Positions 1-8,886 are shown, numbered from the stretch's first letter. The stretch: 59,663 nucleotides of DNA from a virus (IMGVR_UViG_3300034356_001545:1-59663), one strand, 5' to 3'. The notes: a model not told the origin generated them from the letters alone. A program made the numbers and translations.

Positions 1-259
1 GCGCAAACGAAGTTGTCATTGGTTCGGCAGTCCACAAAATGTCAACTGCGTACTTTGGTGACGTTACCTCACACACTTGGTTGCCTTCGGCATCCGTTCC
101 CCATTGGGTGCAAAGATGCCCGAGTTCCACTACCGCAGTAACTAATTCGGGGTTGTAGTATTGGTACGTTTCGCCTTCGGGGTCGGTGCCCGTTAACTCA
201 ATCTTTGCTTTAGCCGTTGCCCATTGCGTAGGCGTGAACTCGTATTTTAAGAATTTCAT
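1..259 (-). CDS. Conserved small phage protein, 3' end cut by window edge
   Basis: The reading frame opens with ATG at 257-259 (MKFLKYEFTPTQWATAKAKI) and stays open to base 1, giving 86 residues. The segment around residues 35-85 (VVELGHLCTQWGTD, then SPKYAVDILWTAEP) resembles a ~110-residue standalone protein I associate with Bacteroidota phage tail-fibre regions, but I cannot name its function. It follows the fibre gene by 11 nt in the same direction, so it is probably co-transcribed with it and accessory to the fibre. It is incomplete here. Confidence 0.7.
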   Translation of the reverse strand, partial: MKFLKYEFTPTQWATAKAKIELTGTDPEGETYQYYNPELVTAVVELGHLCTQWGTDAEGNQVCEVTSPKYAVDILWTAEPMTTSFA

Positions 260-270
260 CGTGTCTTGAA

Positions 271-1965
271 TTATGCGGTTAGTTCTGCCAGTTGGGCGTT
301 AGTTAAACGGGTTGTGAATAAAAGCACTTGTGCGGTTTTATCAGTAGATGGCCCAATCGCAGTATTGCCTAACTGAATGCGGCTCATTGCTGGCACGCTG
401 CACGAAGTATCGGTGGTTCCGACTTGCACTCCGTTTACAAAAAATGCGGTATTGTTATTTGCATAACCAATCGCTGCCTTGTAAGTTCCAGCGGGTTGTG
501 AGGACAAACTAAGTGATGCTTGTAAAACACCTCCATTATACATTTCGGCAACAATTCCCCCAGAAGCACTTTTAGATATATACACAGTATTACCAAAAGA
601 GCCATTATCAATGTTCAAGAGCGCTTCGTTACCTGTTGCAACCGAAGTGGTAAACTCAAACTCCCAAAAAATGGTGCCTTCGGTTTGACCAATCAAAGCA
701 GAAGCCGAAGTCTTTGAAGCAGCATCCGCAACCCTTGTAACTGATGCCCCAAGCGTGGGGATGTACGAGGTGGCGTAGGCTCCGAGTTCAACTTGAACTC
801 CCCATAGTTGGATTGTGGCACTTGCGTTCATCGGCTCGTTTAATCCTCTACGGATTGCCATCTCAAACACGTTACTTGTTCCAGTTAATGCTTTGGTTAA
901 AGTAAAGCGCTGCCATTGATTGGTAATAGTAAACTTATCATAATTTGAACCATCAATACGGACTTGAATTTGAGCAGTTCCGCTTGCGGTTTTAGCATAG
1001 AATGAACCCGTATAAGTTGCAGTCGTTCCACCAAAGGTTTGGAACATTGCAGAAATATCGCTTGAAGTAGTTCCTGCGCCAACATCAAAAACGATTGTAT
1101 CAGCGTTTTGATATCCATCGGGGCTAATTGCATTGTTAGCCGTTATAACTGGAACAAGACCTGTTCCGCTTTGGGTTTTGCCCCATCCTGCATTATCAAA
1201 CTGCTCCGAGTAGATAGCAAGGTTTGTCCGCTGTGGCTCCAGCAAAAGCTTAGGGCAAGTGCTACCCAAATAATCCAAACGGGGTAAACCGCTAACGGGG
1301 CCAACTGATACCGCTGCGGTGGTGGTTGCGATGTAGTCGGTAGTTACGCCAGCCTCCAACTGCGCTCCCCATACCGCAAACGTCATACCCGATTGACCAA
1401 AGACAATAAAGGTATTTGTAGTTCCCGTAGTAATGTAAGTTCCAGAAACACGATACCAACCATTGCCAACATTCGTAACCGATGAACCAGTAATGCCAGC
1501 AGCAGTTGTAGTGATTGCACCCGTTACTGCGTTGAAGTTTAAAAAGCCATTGACTGGTCCTAAGTCGCATCCTATTTGAATAGCGGTAGCAGAAGTGATG
1601 TTTTTAACGTAAACGCTAAAAGAATGCTCAACGCCATTTGCAACAGTTGGTACTTGATATGCCCCGCTATTTGAGCCACTCGCTGCAATAGTATCTCCCG
1701 TTGTAGTGCCATCGGGAGCAACAGTTGTATTTGCGGTAATTGTAGGTGAAACGTTAGACGCCCAAGTCGTAGTAAAGTCCTCGCTCTGAAGAATAATGTT
1801 CGTCCGCACCTTTTCAATTAGGCCGTTGCTTTGCACACGGGTAGCGCTTGAGGCACGGCTGAAGGTTAGGTCAGCACTACCGTCCGTTGGCACTGCACAG
1901 TAGACCTTCTGGTCTTTATAACCCGAAGGTATCATCACTAAAGATGCGTCACTATAAAAGCTCAT
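271..1965 (-). CDS. Tail/head fibre with two tandem binding modules and a lectin-like C-terminus
   Basis: This 564-residue protein is probably a receptor-binding or decorating fibre. The N-terminal ~50 residues (MSFYSDASLVMIPSGYKDQK) may attach it to the virion. Two homologous modules follow, at about residues 55-215 and 245-410. Each begins RTNxxxxSExF and continues with W, TAN, PDG and DTI, and each ends in WGxQxE followed by a xxDYIxTT or xxSYIPT strand. This is the pattern of jelly-roll carbohydrate-binding modules on Bacteroidota phages. The remaining ~150 residues (GTIFWEFEF, NTAFFVNGVQVG) look like a concanavalin/LamG-type sandwich. The start lies inside the end of the upstream HNH gene (14-nt overlap). 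The binding role is inferred. Confidence 0.75.
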   Translation of the reverse strand: MSFYSDASLVMIPSGYKDQKVYCAVPTDGSADLTFSRASSATRVQSNGLIEKVRTNIILQSEDFTTTWASNVSPTITANTTVAPDGTTTGDTIAASGSNSGAYQVPTVANGVEHSFSVYVKNITSATAIQIGCDLGPVNGFLNFNAVTGAITTTAAGITGSSVTNVGNGWYRVSGTYITTGTTNTFIVFGQSGMTFAVWGAQLEAGVTTDYIATTTAAVSVGPVSGLPRLDYLGSTCPKLLLEPQRTNLAIYSEQFDNAGWGKTQSGTGLVPVITANNAISPDGYQNADTIVFDVGAGTTSSDISAMFQTFGGTTATYTGSFYAKTASGTAQIQVRIDGSNYDKFTITNQWQRFTLTKALTGTSNVFEMAIRRGLNEPMNASATIQLWGVQVELGAYATSYIPTLGASVTRVADAASKTSASALIGQTEGTIFWEFEFTTSVATGNEALLNIDNGSFGNTVYISKSASGGIVAEMYNGGVLQASLSLSSQPAGTYKAAIGYANNNTAFFVNGVQVGTTDTSCSVPAMSRIQLGNTAIGPSTDKTAQVLLFTTRLTNAQLAELTA

Positions 1966-2545
1966 AACTCCAAAAATAATTATTGTGAATATTGATTACT
2001 CCTCTGCAAACCTTTGATATAGAGTTTTCGTCAGAGTTTGTTATTTTAGCCGCAGACCTAACACTGTTAAACTGAGCTATTGGTTTTTTATTGATTGTGT
2101 ATTGATATACAATTTTTCCGGTACCAATTCTTGATTCCCTTGAAGCCTCTATTGCTTTTGTTACATCAATCCTTCCGTTATCGTAAGCGTGTTTGGTATT
2201 CTCGCTATGTGTTACCCAATCTAGGTTGTCTACGTGATTGTTTCTTGGATTTGAATCAATGTGATTGACAACCTTCTTATTTTCTGGGTTCGGAATAAAA
2301 GCCTTAGCAACAAGCCTGTGGGCTTTGTTGTAGTATCTCTTTCCATCTTTTTTTAAATAGTAAACTACATAAGGATAAACCAACGACCCAAGTTCTGGTA
2401 TTAAGTTCTTACCTCTTTTAAAATACACAAACTCTTTACCTAGTTTAGACTTAGACTTTATATACCTATCAAGACTCCTTACGCTACCATAGTTACTCAC
2501 TTGATATTCGCCTTCGTAGCCTAGTATGTCCTTCCACTCTTCCAT
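1952..2545 (-). CDS. HNH homing endonuclease with NUMOD4 motif
   Basis: A 197-residue free-standing homing endonuclease. The first ~25 residues (MEEWKDILGYEGEYQVSNYG) are a NUMOD4 DNA-binding motif, which normally precedes an HNH nuclease. The nuclease core follows at residues 77-120 (HRLVAKAFIPNP, NHIDSNPRNN, NLDWVTHSEN). The C-terminal part (YQYTINKKPIAQFNSVRSAA) fits a NUMOD1-type helix-turn-helix. I chose the ATG at 2543-2545 because it overlaps the upstream stop as TGATG and starts exactly at NUMOD4. A longer reading from 2581 would add 12 unrelated residues. It sits between two structural genes and overlaps both, as expected of an inserted selfish gene. Confidence 0.88.
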   Translation of the reverse strand: MEEWKDILGYEGEYQVSNYGSVRSLDRYIKSKSKLGKEFVYFKRGKNLIPELGSLVYPYVVYYLKKDGKRYYNKAHRLVAKAFIPNPENKKVVNHIDSNPRNNHVDNLDWVTHSENTKHAYDNGRIDVTKAIEASRESRIGTGKIVYQYTINKKPIAQFNSVRSAAKITNSDENSISKVCRGVINIHNNYFWSYELL

Positions 2546-2820
2546 CACTGATTTAGCGCAAAGAAAGAATTTGTAAAGCAATCTTCCGCCTCTATGATGC
2601 CGCCGTCAGCAGTCCATCTTTGGAAGATTAGGTCGATGTAGTTGACGGTGTTACGAACACCAAGTAGGAATACAGCACGCTCAAAGCAAGACTCTCCCTC
2701 CACAGTACCACCATCTGCCGTTACTCGGTTGTAGTAGTCATTGTAGATTAGCTGAGCTGCTCCACGTAGGAATCCAGCACCAGAAGGGGTTAGGCTTATG
2801 CTTAAACCGAGACCAATCAT
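2545..2820 (-). CDS. Small structural protein with two DGG...E...C repeats
   Basis: A 91-residue protein containing two copies of a short motif, RVTADGGTVEGESC and RWTADGGIIEAEDC, about 38 residues apart, after a Gly/Leu-rich N-terminus (MIGLGLSISLTPSGAGFLRG). The same motif occurs in other virion proteins of this window: the S74 fibre and the 1719-residue tail protein. It lies 2 nt after the next small gene in the portal-to-fibre string. It is probably a virion decoration or fibre-attachment protein. The function is inferred from context and the motif only. Confidence 0.7.
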   Translation of the reverse strand: MIGLGLSISLTPSGAGFLRGAAQLIYNDYYNRVTADGGTVEGESCFERAVFLLGVRNTVNYIDLIFQRWTADGGIIEAEDCFTNSFFALNQ

Positions 2821-2822
2821 CT

Positions 2823-3089
2823 TTATGCGATATAGGCGATTACCGTTCCAGAGGAAACGCTGATTGCGCTGAACAATCCGTAAACTGTTGTTCCGGCAAG
2901 TAGCGTTACAGCGCTAAGGCTATCCCCCTCTACCGATGTAGCGGTGACCACTGCGTCGCTGGTTATGGTAAATGCTCGGTAGAATTCTCCGCTAACAGGA
3001 GTAAATGCTGAGGTTACTACCCTAAATCCCTTCTGACCGAATGCCTGAAGTTGGTAGTTTACTGGGTTGGTAATATTTGAATAGCTCAC
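2823..3089 (-). CDS. Small beta-rich putative virion decoration protein
   Basis: An 88-residue protein (MSYSNITNPVNYQLQAFGQK) rich in Ser, Thr and Val, with the alternating pattern of a small beta-sandwich and no charged coiled coil or signal peptide. It is the first gene downstream of the portal. The TATCTTTG box at 3132-3139 lies 42 nt before its start, so it may head its own late transcript together with the 91-residue gene. A capsid or portal-vertex decoration role is plausible, but I do not recognise the family. Confidence 0.65.
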   Translation of the reverse strand: MSYSNITNPVNYQLQAFGQKGFRVVTSAFTPVSGEFYRAFTITSDAVVTATSVEGDSLSAVTLLAGTTVYGLFSAISVSSGTVIAYIA

Positions 3090-3131
3090 AATGGTAAAGG
3101 TTAAAGGTTAAAGAGCAACGCTAATGCCCTA

Positions 3132-3139
3132 CAAAGATA
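3132..3139 (-). promoter_or_regulatory. Late promoter -7 box (TATCTTTG)
   Basis: The minus strand reads TATCTTTG, a perfect match to the Bacteroidota -7 box TAnnTTTG, in the short gap between the portal stop and the next gene. No good TTG box lies 19-21 nt upstream, as with most late-arm boxes here. Confidence 0.5.
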
Positions 3140-3140
3140 G

Positions 3141-5597
3141 TTATTGATTCAATATGATATCCACAATATCCTCCTGACCCTCGAGGTCTTGCTTCTGCAA
3201 CTCAGCACGGTCTCCCTTGCGCTGGGCAATTAGTTTGCTTTGCGCAACTGCTTGTTCCTTAATGCGGTTATCCTTGCGGTCCTCAGCCTCTTGATCAGCA
3301 GTCTGGCGTACACCAGATTCGATCTGCTGCTCTTTGATTCCGTAGTCTCCTTGCAGCTGAGCCAACTGCATCTTAAGTCCGTACTCTACCTGCAGCAGCT
3401 GAGCCTTAGCCTCAGCCTCTAGCTGAATCTTCTGAGCGTCTAACTGTGCCTTCATCTGGTCCTCCTGCATCTTGGCTTGGCTTGTCACCTGAGCCACCTG
3501 TGCGTTGGCCTGAGCTTGGAACTGAGAGTTCTGCTGGGCCATCTCCTGACGGACCTTCATACGCTTCTTACGGCGCACGATAAGCAGCCTCTCGGCTTGG
3601 TCGATGTCCCTCAACTGACGGATGGCAATAGCATCCTCGATGTCAAGCTCGCCCTGGGCAATAGAGGCCTGGATGTTTTGCTCGAGGTACATACGGTCAA
3701 TCTCGTTCATATCAGCGACGACCCTAACGCCGAAGTTGTACATAGGAAGATTAGAGAAGCTAGATAGCACAGCCATATTCTCCCTGCCAATAGCCGTCTC
3801 GTAGGCCTTGTATAAGATAGACTTCGGGGGAAGTATCTGAAGACACTTCACAACGTCCTCACAGATCCTGCGGTACAGCACAATCGCTGCATTGCTGATA
3901 TCCCCAAGAGCATTGTTGCCTGCCGCCAGTTGCTGCTGGCGTACGCCAACAAGCTGGTCTCCCTTAGGGCTCGTTCCATCCATAACCTCGTTGATGCCCG
4001 TAGCATCACGAATCATACGCAGGGCGTGGTTGTAGATGGTGATGAGCTCGTTGATGTTCCTAATGCCGTTCTCAAGTGGACGGATCGGTGGGTTCTGGAA
4101 GCTGCCGTCAGGGTTCTTACTGCGGTAGTAGAAGATACCCGTCTGCTCGTAGATGTCTTGAAGGTCCAAAGGCTGTAGCTCACCGCCACGTCCTAGCTGT
4201 ACGTTCTCAAGTCCCTCGATGTCGATGATCAGTCCATCAGGCTTAGCCTTAGCGATAGACTGCTGGAGCTTTAGGTGGGTGATCTGCAGCTGGTCGGCAA
4301 AGCCGATGATGCCGCTAACCATAGACTTAGGAATAGACTTGCGGATATTGGTGGCCACAATGCTGTAGCTCATCCGGGTGCGGGTGAGGTCGTGAACATT
4401 TTTAGGAATGTTCTTCTTCAACCCGTAGTCGTAGATGTAGTCAGTCCCTAGGATGTAATTACCACCATAAAGCGTCTGGTTCTGCATATAGACAGCCTCC
4501 CTATCATACACACTCTGCTGTGGGGCATTGTACTTGTGGCCCTTATAGTAGAAACCAATGTTTCCAAAACGGGACTCCTTCTTCTCGAAGATGATGTTAT
4601 CAACGCTAACAAACTCAAAGTCAAGGACTTCGATGGTGTACTCGTCGTATCCGTAGTAGTAGCGCTCCATACCTGGGTCGTACCCAGAGCCCATCAGTCG
4701 GCTAGAGTCATTGCCAAAGCGGTTCATAACCGTCCGAGCCATCTTCTCGTACTCGTCCTCGGTGAACTGGTTGCCTGCGGTTCTCTTAAGTTCAGAGATG
4801 CTCATACGCTTTACGTGGCCTGCATAGGTTATATCCGTAAAGTTTGGGTCAGAGGTAAAGCTGTGGATGAAGAATGCTGGGTCTACATAGTCCTCAACGA
4901 TTCCGTAGTTTGGGTCGTTGCTGCGCTTGGTGACAGCAATACCGCAAGTGACGAGGTCTTCGACATTGCGCCTAAAAATGCGCTCGTCGAAGTCGTTCCA
5001 GCTGAGCGTTAAGTTGATGCCAATCTGGGCAGCAATCTCCGCAGCGGTCTTGATGTTAGTCTCAAGGAAAATTTCGGTCTCCTCAGCAGTATCGGGAAGA
5101 GAGTCTGGGTCTACCTCGGTGCGAAGTCCTGAGTCCTTCGCCTCCTTTAAAATATCCTTGTTCTCGATGAATATCTTCATCTTATTCTTCTCGTAGTCCT
5201 TTTCGCTGCGCGACAAAGGGTCAACAGCTTCAATGTTTGGGTAGAACTTAGAAGACAGAATCTTGTTGACTACAATCTTTACGAACTTGGGAACGATAGG
5301 AACTGGTGTCCAGTCTAGGTTCACCAGAGACCCATCACCGTTATTCGGGTCAAGAGAGGTAAGTATCTGCTTGTAGATGGATGTGTCTTGCGTTCCGTTG
5401 GCGTAGTCCCTAGAGACTTCGAACTCACGGAATCTTTTGCTGTACAGAGACCCCTCGTACTGGGCGCTTCCCCACTGGCCGTATATAGCCTTTGCGTACT
5501 GAAGACCGTACCTCTTTCCCACCTTTACATCGTGTGAGGCAAAAGGGTCTGGGAACGTGGAGTCGTATGAGTTACTTTTTACAGAGTATTGATCCAT
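3141..5597 (-). CDS. Portal protein
   Basis: An 818-residue portal, the dodecameric ring through which DNA is packaged and ejected. The identification rests on its place directly downstream of TerL, on a size matching the large portals of crAss-like podoviruses, and on a middle region (about residues 180-640) that is portal-like, ending in DATGINEVMDGTSPKGDQ. Residues ~670-800 form a long Gln/Ala/Lys coiled coil (QAKMQEDQMKAQLDAQKIQ and similar), typical of the barrel end of these portals. The start (MDQYSVKSNS) lies 17 nt after a TACCTTTG box, the spacing shared by several late genes. Confidence 0.85.
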   Translation of the reverse strand: MDQYSVKSNSYDSTFPDPFASHDVKVGKRYGLQYAKAIYGQWGSAQYEGSLYSKRFREFEVSRDYANGTQDTSIYKQILTSLDPNNGDGSLVNLDWTPVPIVPKFVKIVVNKILSSKFYPNIEAVDPLSRSEKDYEKNKMKIFIENKDILKEAKDSGLRTEVDPDSLPDTAEETEIFLETNIKTAAEIAAQIGINLTLSWNDFDERIFRRNVEDLVTCGIAVTKRSNDPNYGIVEDYVDPAFFIHSFTSDPNFTDITYAGHVKRMSISELKRTAGNQFTEDEYEKMARTVMNRFGNDSSRLMGSGYDPGMERYYYGYDEYTIEVLDFEFVSVDNIIFEKKESRFGNIGFYYKGHKYNAPQQSVYDREAVYMQNQTLYGGNYILGTDYIYDYGLKKNIPKNVHDLTRTRMSYSIVATNIRKSIPKSMVSGIIGFADQLQITHLKLQQSIAKAKPDGLIIDIEGLENVQLGRGGELQPLDLQDIYEQTGIFYYRSKNPDGSFQNPPIRPLENGIRNINELITIYNHALRMIRDATGINEVMDGTSPKGDQLVGVRQQQLAAGNNALGDISNAAIVLYRRICEDVVKCLQILPPKSILYKAYETAIGRENMAVLSSFSNLPMYNFGVRVVADMNEIDRMYLEQNIQASIAQGELDIEDAIAIRQLRDIDQAERLLIVRRKKRMKVRQEMAQQNSQFQAQANAQVAQVTSQAKMQEDQMKAQLDAQKIQLEAEAKAQLLQVEYGLKMQLAQLQGDYGIKEQQIESGVRQTADQEAEDRKDNRIKEQAVAQSKLIAQRKGDRAELQKQDLEGQEDIVDIILNQ

Positions 5598-5614
5598 TTA
5601 TCGGAGTTTATGGA

Positions 5615-5622
5615 CAAAGGTA
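5615..5622 (-). promoter_or_regulatory. Late promoter -7 box (TACCTTTG) for portal
   Basis: CAAAGGTA on the plus strand reads TACCTTTG on the minus strand. It lies in the 35-nt gap between TerL and portal, exactly 17 nt before the portal ATG. The fixed 17-nt distance recurs at 8893, 10186, 13262 and 55969. Confidence 0.6.
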
Positions 5623-5632
5623 CGAACTTAAC

Positions 5633-7744
5633 TTATCGCCTAATTTCCTTACCCTTGCGGAAGAAAACACGATCGTTGAAGTTTGTCTTTTTGACTTCTT
5701 TGACCTGCTTCTGGGCGGCAAGCAACGCCAGCCCTGAGCTAATCGTTAAGTCAAACTTTGTCCTGTCGTCTATCTTAAAGTTTATCCAGTCCTCAAGTGT
5801 CCTGTTTAGGTACATACGTCCGAACTTACCGGTCTCGTTGTGGAGGCCTACGTGGTCGTGGATGTAGGACTCAATAGCCTGAGCGTGAGCTTGTATCACA
5901 TCTTGGCTGTTGGAAGGTATTCCCTTTGTCTTTACGTTCATCTTTGAAGAGGTAGACGCTAGATGTGCAGGGCGGTTCATAAGGTACTCATCGTAGCCCC
6001 TTGACTCAAAGTACCTAGCGATACCGTACTTGTTGTTCTCTATAAGCACAGGATATCCGTAGAATACGGCAGCCATAAGGATGTCCTCGTAGAATATCTT
6101 GGCAAGCGGAGGCCGTGAGGCGTACTCCGCGACAAACATATTAGAGGGGTGCTCCATCGAGAACTTGTTGTATACGTGGCAGGCACCCTTTGAAGACCTG
6201 TAGTCAAGGGTGGTGTCAAGGTCGTAGGAGTCAACACCCATAACCCCGAATGCCCCGTTGGGGGCAACAGCTTTATTGTTCTCAATCTTCCGTTTATTTC
6301 GAATATCAGCAGGTGCTAGCCAAGCCACACGCCACCGCCCATTAGGGTCGGGGGCGAAGATCACCTCACTGTCCATCTTCCCGTCTTTCCATTGGAAGTT
6401 ACCGATGACCACTGGGTTAGGGTACAGCTCCTCGTTATGCTGTATCTGCTCGTATATCTTCTGGATGTTAAACAGAGAACTCTTGGTCGAGTCGCGGAAC
6501 GCCTCGTCCTCGGTAAAGGGGAACTGGCGTATAATCTCGTTGAGCTCGTAGCTGTTGTTCTGCTGACCCTTTCTCTCGTTCTTTAAGAACGTCCTAGCAC
6601 CTATCTCGGTTATGGTTCCGTCTTCGGTAAGCATTGGAGTCTCTGGGTCTTCAACAATAGGTAACCCATACTGGCTGAAGAATCCCTCCATTGCATCGTA
6701 TGCTGGGATGAATATCTTGTACAGCCCGCTCTTGGTCCTTCCGTTCTCGTTTCGGTCGTTGGGGTCGGAGTCGTAGTACAGATTCCTAAACTCCCTACCG
6801 CCCTTGTCTAGCGGGTTTACCGTGGAGCCCACCATCGCCTTTCCAATCACCCTACGTCCAACAAGAAGACAGGTCCTATGGATTCTCCATACCTCTCTTA
6901 TGTCGTTGGGATTCAGCCACTTACCAGCCTCATCGAGAAACAACATATGGGTCTTGCTTCCGTCATAGGCGTTATTGGTAGTGTTCTTCCAGTTGATTAT
7001 AGTGTCCAAGGCCTCACCTCGTGAGGTCGTCTTATTCTTCTTGGTGATCCGCTTCGAGGGCTCGCGGAAGGCGAGCTCCATACGCGGGTTAGTGGTTCCG
7101 TCAATGATTGGAGAAAAGAAGAATGGGTAGCCCTTGAATATAGGAATGATCTTAGAGCCGAACACCGCCTCTTGGGCGTCTGTTCCTGTCTTGCTCATAA
7201 TACCCAACAGCTTTTCCTTCACCTGACTGCCCTCGTCAACAAGAACCGCTGCACTCATATTGGTATACCCAGAACGCCTACATTTAGTGTATATCTGACC
7301 CAAACACCGAGGGTCTGATTCGCAGGCCGAGAGGTGGACAAACAGCTTACGCTGGAAGTCTAGGTACGTAGGGTATCCGATGTCTATCGAGCTCCACTGA
7401 AGGAACATATAGTGGTGACCCGTGATGTAGGTCTCCTCACCGTTGTTCATAAACCACAGCCCCTCCTTGCGTCTCTTGAACTCCTGCTCGATGTAGGGGC
7501 TCCACTTCTGCTGGAACTCACGCGGTGACTCGTACCAGTCGTCCATAGAGTTTATCTGCGCAAGCTCTCTAGGGATTTCCTGACGCTTCCACATCTGCTG
7601 ATGCTTGGGTAGGTCGCTAAAGAGAAAATGCTCTGGCTTTGGTAACTGGATGCTGAGGGACTCTATCTCAATGATAGGTCCGTCCGAATTGTTCGGACAG
7701 ATGTTTATCACCTCCTGCTTGTCTATTACCTTCAGCCCAGCCAT
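5633..7744 (-). CDS. terL: Terminase large subunit
   Basis: A 703-residue packaging motor with an N-terminal ATPase and a C-terminal nuclease. The Walker-A position appears to be the degenerate CRRSGYTNMS (residues 155-164). Walker B is HMLFLDEAGKW with D271/E272. The coupling region follows. The nuclease begins at GVMGVDSYDLD (first acidic residue about D505). The length is usual for crAss-like TerL proteins. The ATG overlaps the upstream stop as TAATG, so it is translationally coupled to the 97-residue TerS candidate. Genes follow in packaging order: TerS candidate, TerL, portal. Confidence 0.93.
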   Translation of the reverse strand: MAGLKVIDKQEVINICPNNSDGPIIEIESLSIQLPKPEHFLFSDLPKHQQMWKRQEIPRELAQINSMDDWYESPREFQQKWSPYIEQEFKRRKEGLWFMNNGEETYITGHHYMFLQWSSIDIGYPTYLDFQRKLFVHLSACESDPRCLGQIYTKCRRSGYTNMSAAVLVDEGSQVKEKLLGIMSKTGTDAQEAVFGSKIIPIFKGYPFFFSPIIDGTTNPRMELAFREPSKRITKKNKTTSRGEALDTIINWKNTTNNAYDGSKTHMLFLDEAGKWLNPNDIREVWRIHRTCLLVGRRVIGKAMVGSTVNPLDKGGREFRNLYYDSDPNDRNENGRTKSGLYKIFIPAYDAMEGFFSQYGLPIVEDPETPMLTEDGTITEIGARTFLKNERKGQQNNSYELNEIIRQFPFTEDEAFRDSTKSSLFNIQKIYEQIQHNEELYPNPVVIGNFQWKDGKMDSEVIFAPDPNGRWRVAWLAPADIRNKRKIENNKAVAPNGAFGVMGVDSYDLDTTLDYRSSKGACHVYNKFSMEHPSNMFVAEYASRPPLAKIFYEDILMAAVFYGYPVLIENNKYGIARYFESRGYDEYLMNRPAHLASTSSKMNVKTKGIPSNSQDVIQAHAQAIESYIHDHVGLHNETGKFGRMYLNRTLEDWINFKIDDRTKFDLTISSGLALLAAQKQVKEVKKTNFNDRVFFRKGKEIRR

Positions 7745-8037
7745 TATCTTGCCATCCTCTCAGCGAAGCCTCCCTTGAAGTCCTTCTCCTTTTCAAAGGA
7801 TCCGGACTCCTCGATGTCGCCAACAAGCTGCTCCAGCTTCTGCCTTTCTACGATAAGCTCCTTACAGGCGAGTGCTGTGTCCTTGATGGCCTGCAGCTCT
7901 GCCTTGCGGGCGGACCCCGTTAAATCGGGGTCTACCGGCTTACGTATCTCCTCGGTCATATTACCGATTGCAGCCTCCATCGCAGAGATAAGGTTACGCG
8001 CAGCAGTAACTGTTGTGAACTTTACAGCTTTTGACAT
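7744..8037 (-). CDS. Terminase small subunit candidate
   Basis: A 97-residue, mostly helical, highly charged protein (MSKAVKFTTVTAARNLISAM) ending DFKGGFAERMAR. The longer frame from 8154 would add an Arg/Cys-rich stretch antisense in character to the neighbour, so I took the ATG at 8035-8037, which overlaps the upstream gene by 16 nt. Position immediately before TerL, with a 1-nt TAATG overlap, and size fit a small terminase subunit. I see no clear helix-turn-helix, so this is a positional inference. Confidence 0.6.
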   Translation of the reverse strand: MSKAVKFTTVTAARNLISAMEAAIGNMTEEIRKPVDPDLTGSARKAELQAIKDTALACKELIVERQKLEQLVGDIEESGSFEKEKDFKGGFAERMAR

Positions 8038-8600
8038 ATCAGGTGGTGGATTTGCATACGCCACAGCTTGCGGCCATTGATGTCCATCTCGTAGTCTGCG
8101 TCCTTGGCGAAGTACACAACATCGCCAACAGCGAGACCTTCTTCCTCTAGCCACTGGCTTCCGTAAACGATACGTCCCCAGCGCTTCTCCGGCTCTTTGA
8201 GGGTGATGATTTCTATGAAGCTCTTCTCTTTATCAGCATCAATGTCAAAGGGTTCTAGGAACACCCAGTCCGCAACAGCTATAAGGCTGCCGTCGGGCTT
8301 CTCGATGAGGTATGCCTGGTTACCCTGACCACCGAAGGGGTCGTAGTTGACGCGGTATATCTTCTCTTTAGGGTCAACGACTTGGGTGTCGTTGAGCGCA
8401 ACGTGGTGGTGGTGGAATACGTAGTCTCCTATCTCTAGCTCAGACTTGAACTTAGCAGGAATGCCTACAACCTTAGCCTTCATAGTGCGGTGTTGGAACT
8501 CGTTGAACTTAGTGTCGAGGTAAAGCTCTGACTCTCCCACCTTGATGGTGTCGTTTACAGCGCTAGGTATGTGCACTAGGATGTGGTACAATGGTATCAT
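8022..8600 (-). CDS. Duplicated GroES-like (co-chaperonin-fold) protein
   Basis: A 192-residue protein built of two similar halves. Half one has AKVVGIPAKFKSELEIGDYV then FHHHHVALN. Half two has GRIVYGSQWLEEEGLAVGDV then VYFAKDADYEMDINGRKLWR. Both follow the GroES signature of a G/K-x-V strand, L-x-V/I-GD-x-V, an aromatic, and a D/N-G loop before the last strand. Phage co-chaperonins such as T4 gp31 help fold the capsid protein, which would suit its place heading the TerS-TerL-portal string. Alternatively it is a structural beta-barrel of unrelated function. A minus-strand terminator precedes it. Confidence 0.55.
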   Translation of the reverse strand: MIPLYHILVHIPSAVNDTIKVGESELYLDTKFNEFQHRTMKAKVVGIPAKFKSELEIGDYVFHHHHVALNDTQVVDPKEKIYRVNYDPFGGQGNQAYLIEKPDGSLIAVADWVFLEPFDIDADKEKSFIEIITLKEPEKRWGRIVYGSQWLEEEGLAVGDVVYFAKDADYEMDINGRKLWRMQIHHLICQKL

Positions 8601-8603
8601 ATG

Positions 8604-8642
8604 TTTAATTAAAATAAATAAAAGTTGTAAGTCGGTTACAAC
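8604..8642 (-). terminator. Rho-independent terminator
   Basis: On the minus strand GTTGTAA pairs with TTACAAC around a 5-nt loop (8624-8642), followed by TTTTATTTATTTT. It overlaps the stop of the 77-residue gene and separates it from the GroES-like/terminase string. Confidence 0.6.
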
Positions 8643-8875
8643 TAGAAGTTACAGTCGTACTCTACTATAACTGGCATACCCTCGATAGTCTTCCACAGCA
8701 TAAGTGTGGAGTCCTTTTTTAGGTATATGAGGTACTTGCGCTCCCCGTGGTAGTGGAGGTGAGACCCGTCGAGAACGATTGAGTCGATCTCTCCGTCCCC
8801 TGCCTTCTGGCCTACATAGTAGGCTAAGGCTTTCAGTGGGTCGGTTCCCGCAATGATTTTTCTGATGAGTTCCAT
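8642..8875 (-). CDS. Hypothetical protein, 77 residues
   Basis: Not recognised. A short soluble protein (MELIRKIIAGTDPLKALAYY), predicted alpha then beta, ending with VIVEYDCNF. The ATG lies 17 nt after a TAAATTTG box embedded in the 3' end of the preceding gene, and a hairpin terminator overlaps its stop, so it looks like a one-gene transcriptional unit. I can suggest no function. Confidence 0.6.
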   Translation of the reverse strand: MELIRKIIAGTDPLKALAYYVGQKAGDGEIDSIVLDGSHLHYHGERKYLIYLKKDSTLMLWKTIEGMPVIVEYDCNF

Positions 8876-8886
8876 TTCATTTTAAT

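Noticed and set aside
3096-3115. Direct repeat of AAGGTTAA next to the 88-residue gene as another leader RNA copy
   Set aside because: No TTAACC partner or enclosed hairpins; it lacks the three-way-junction layout.
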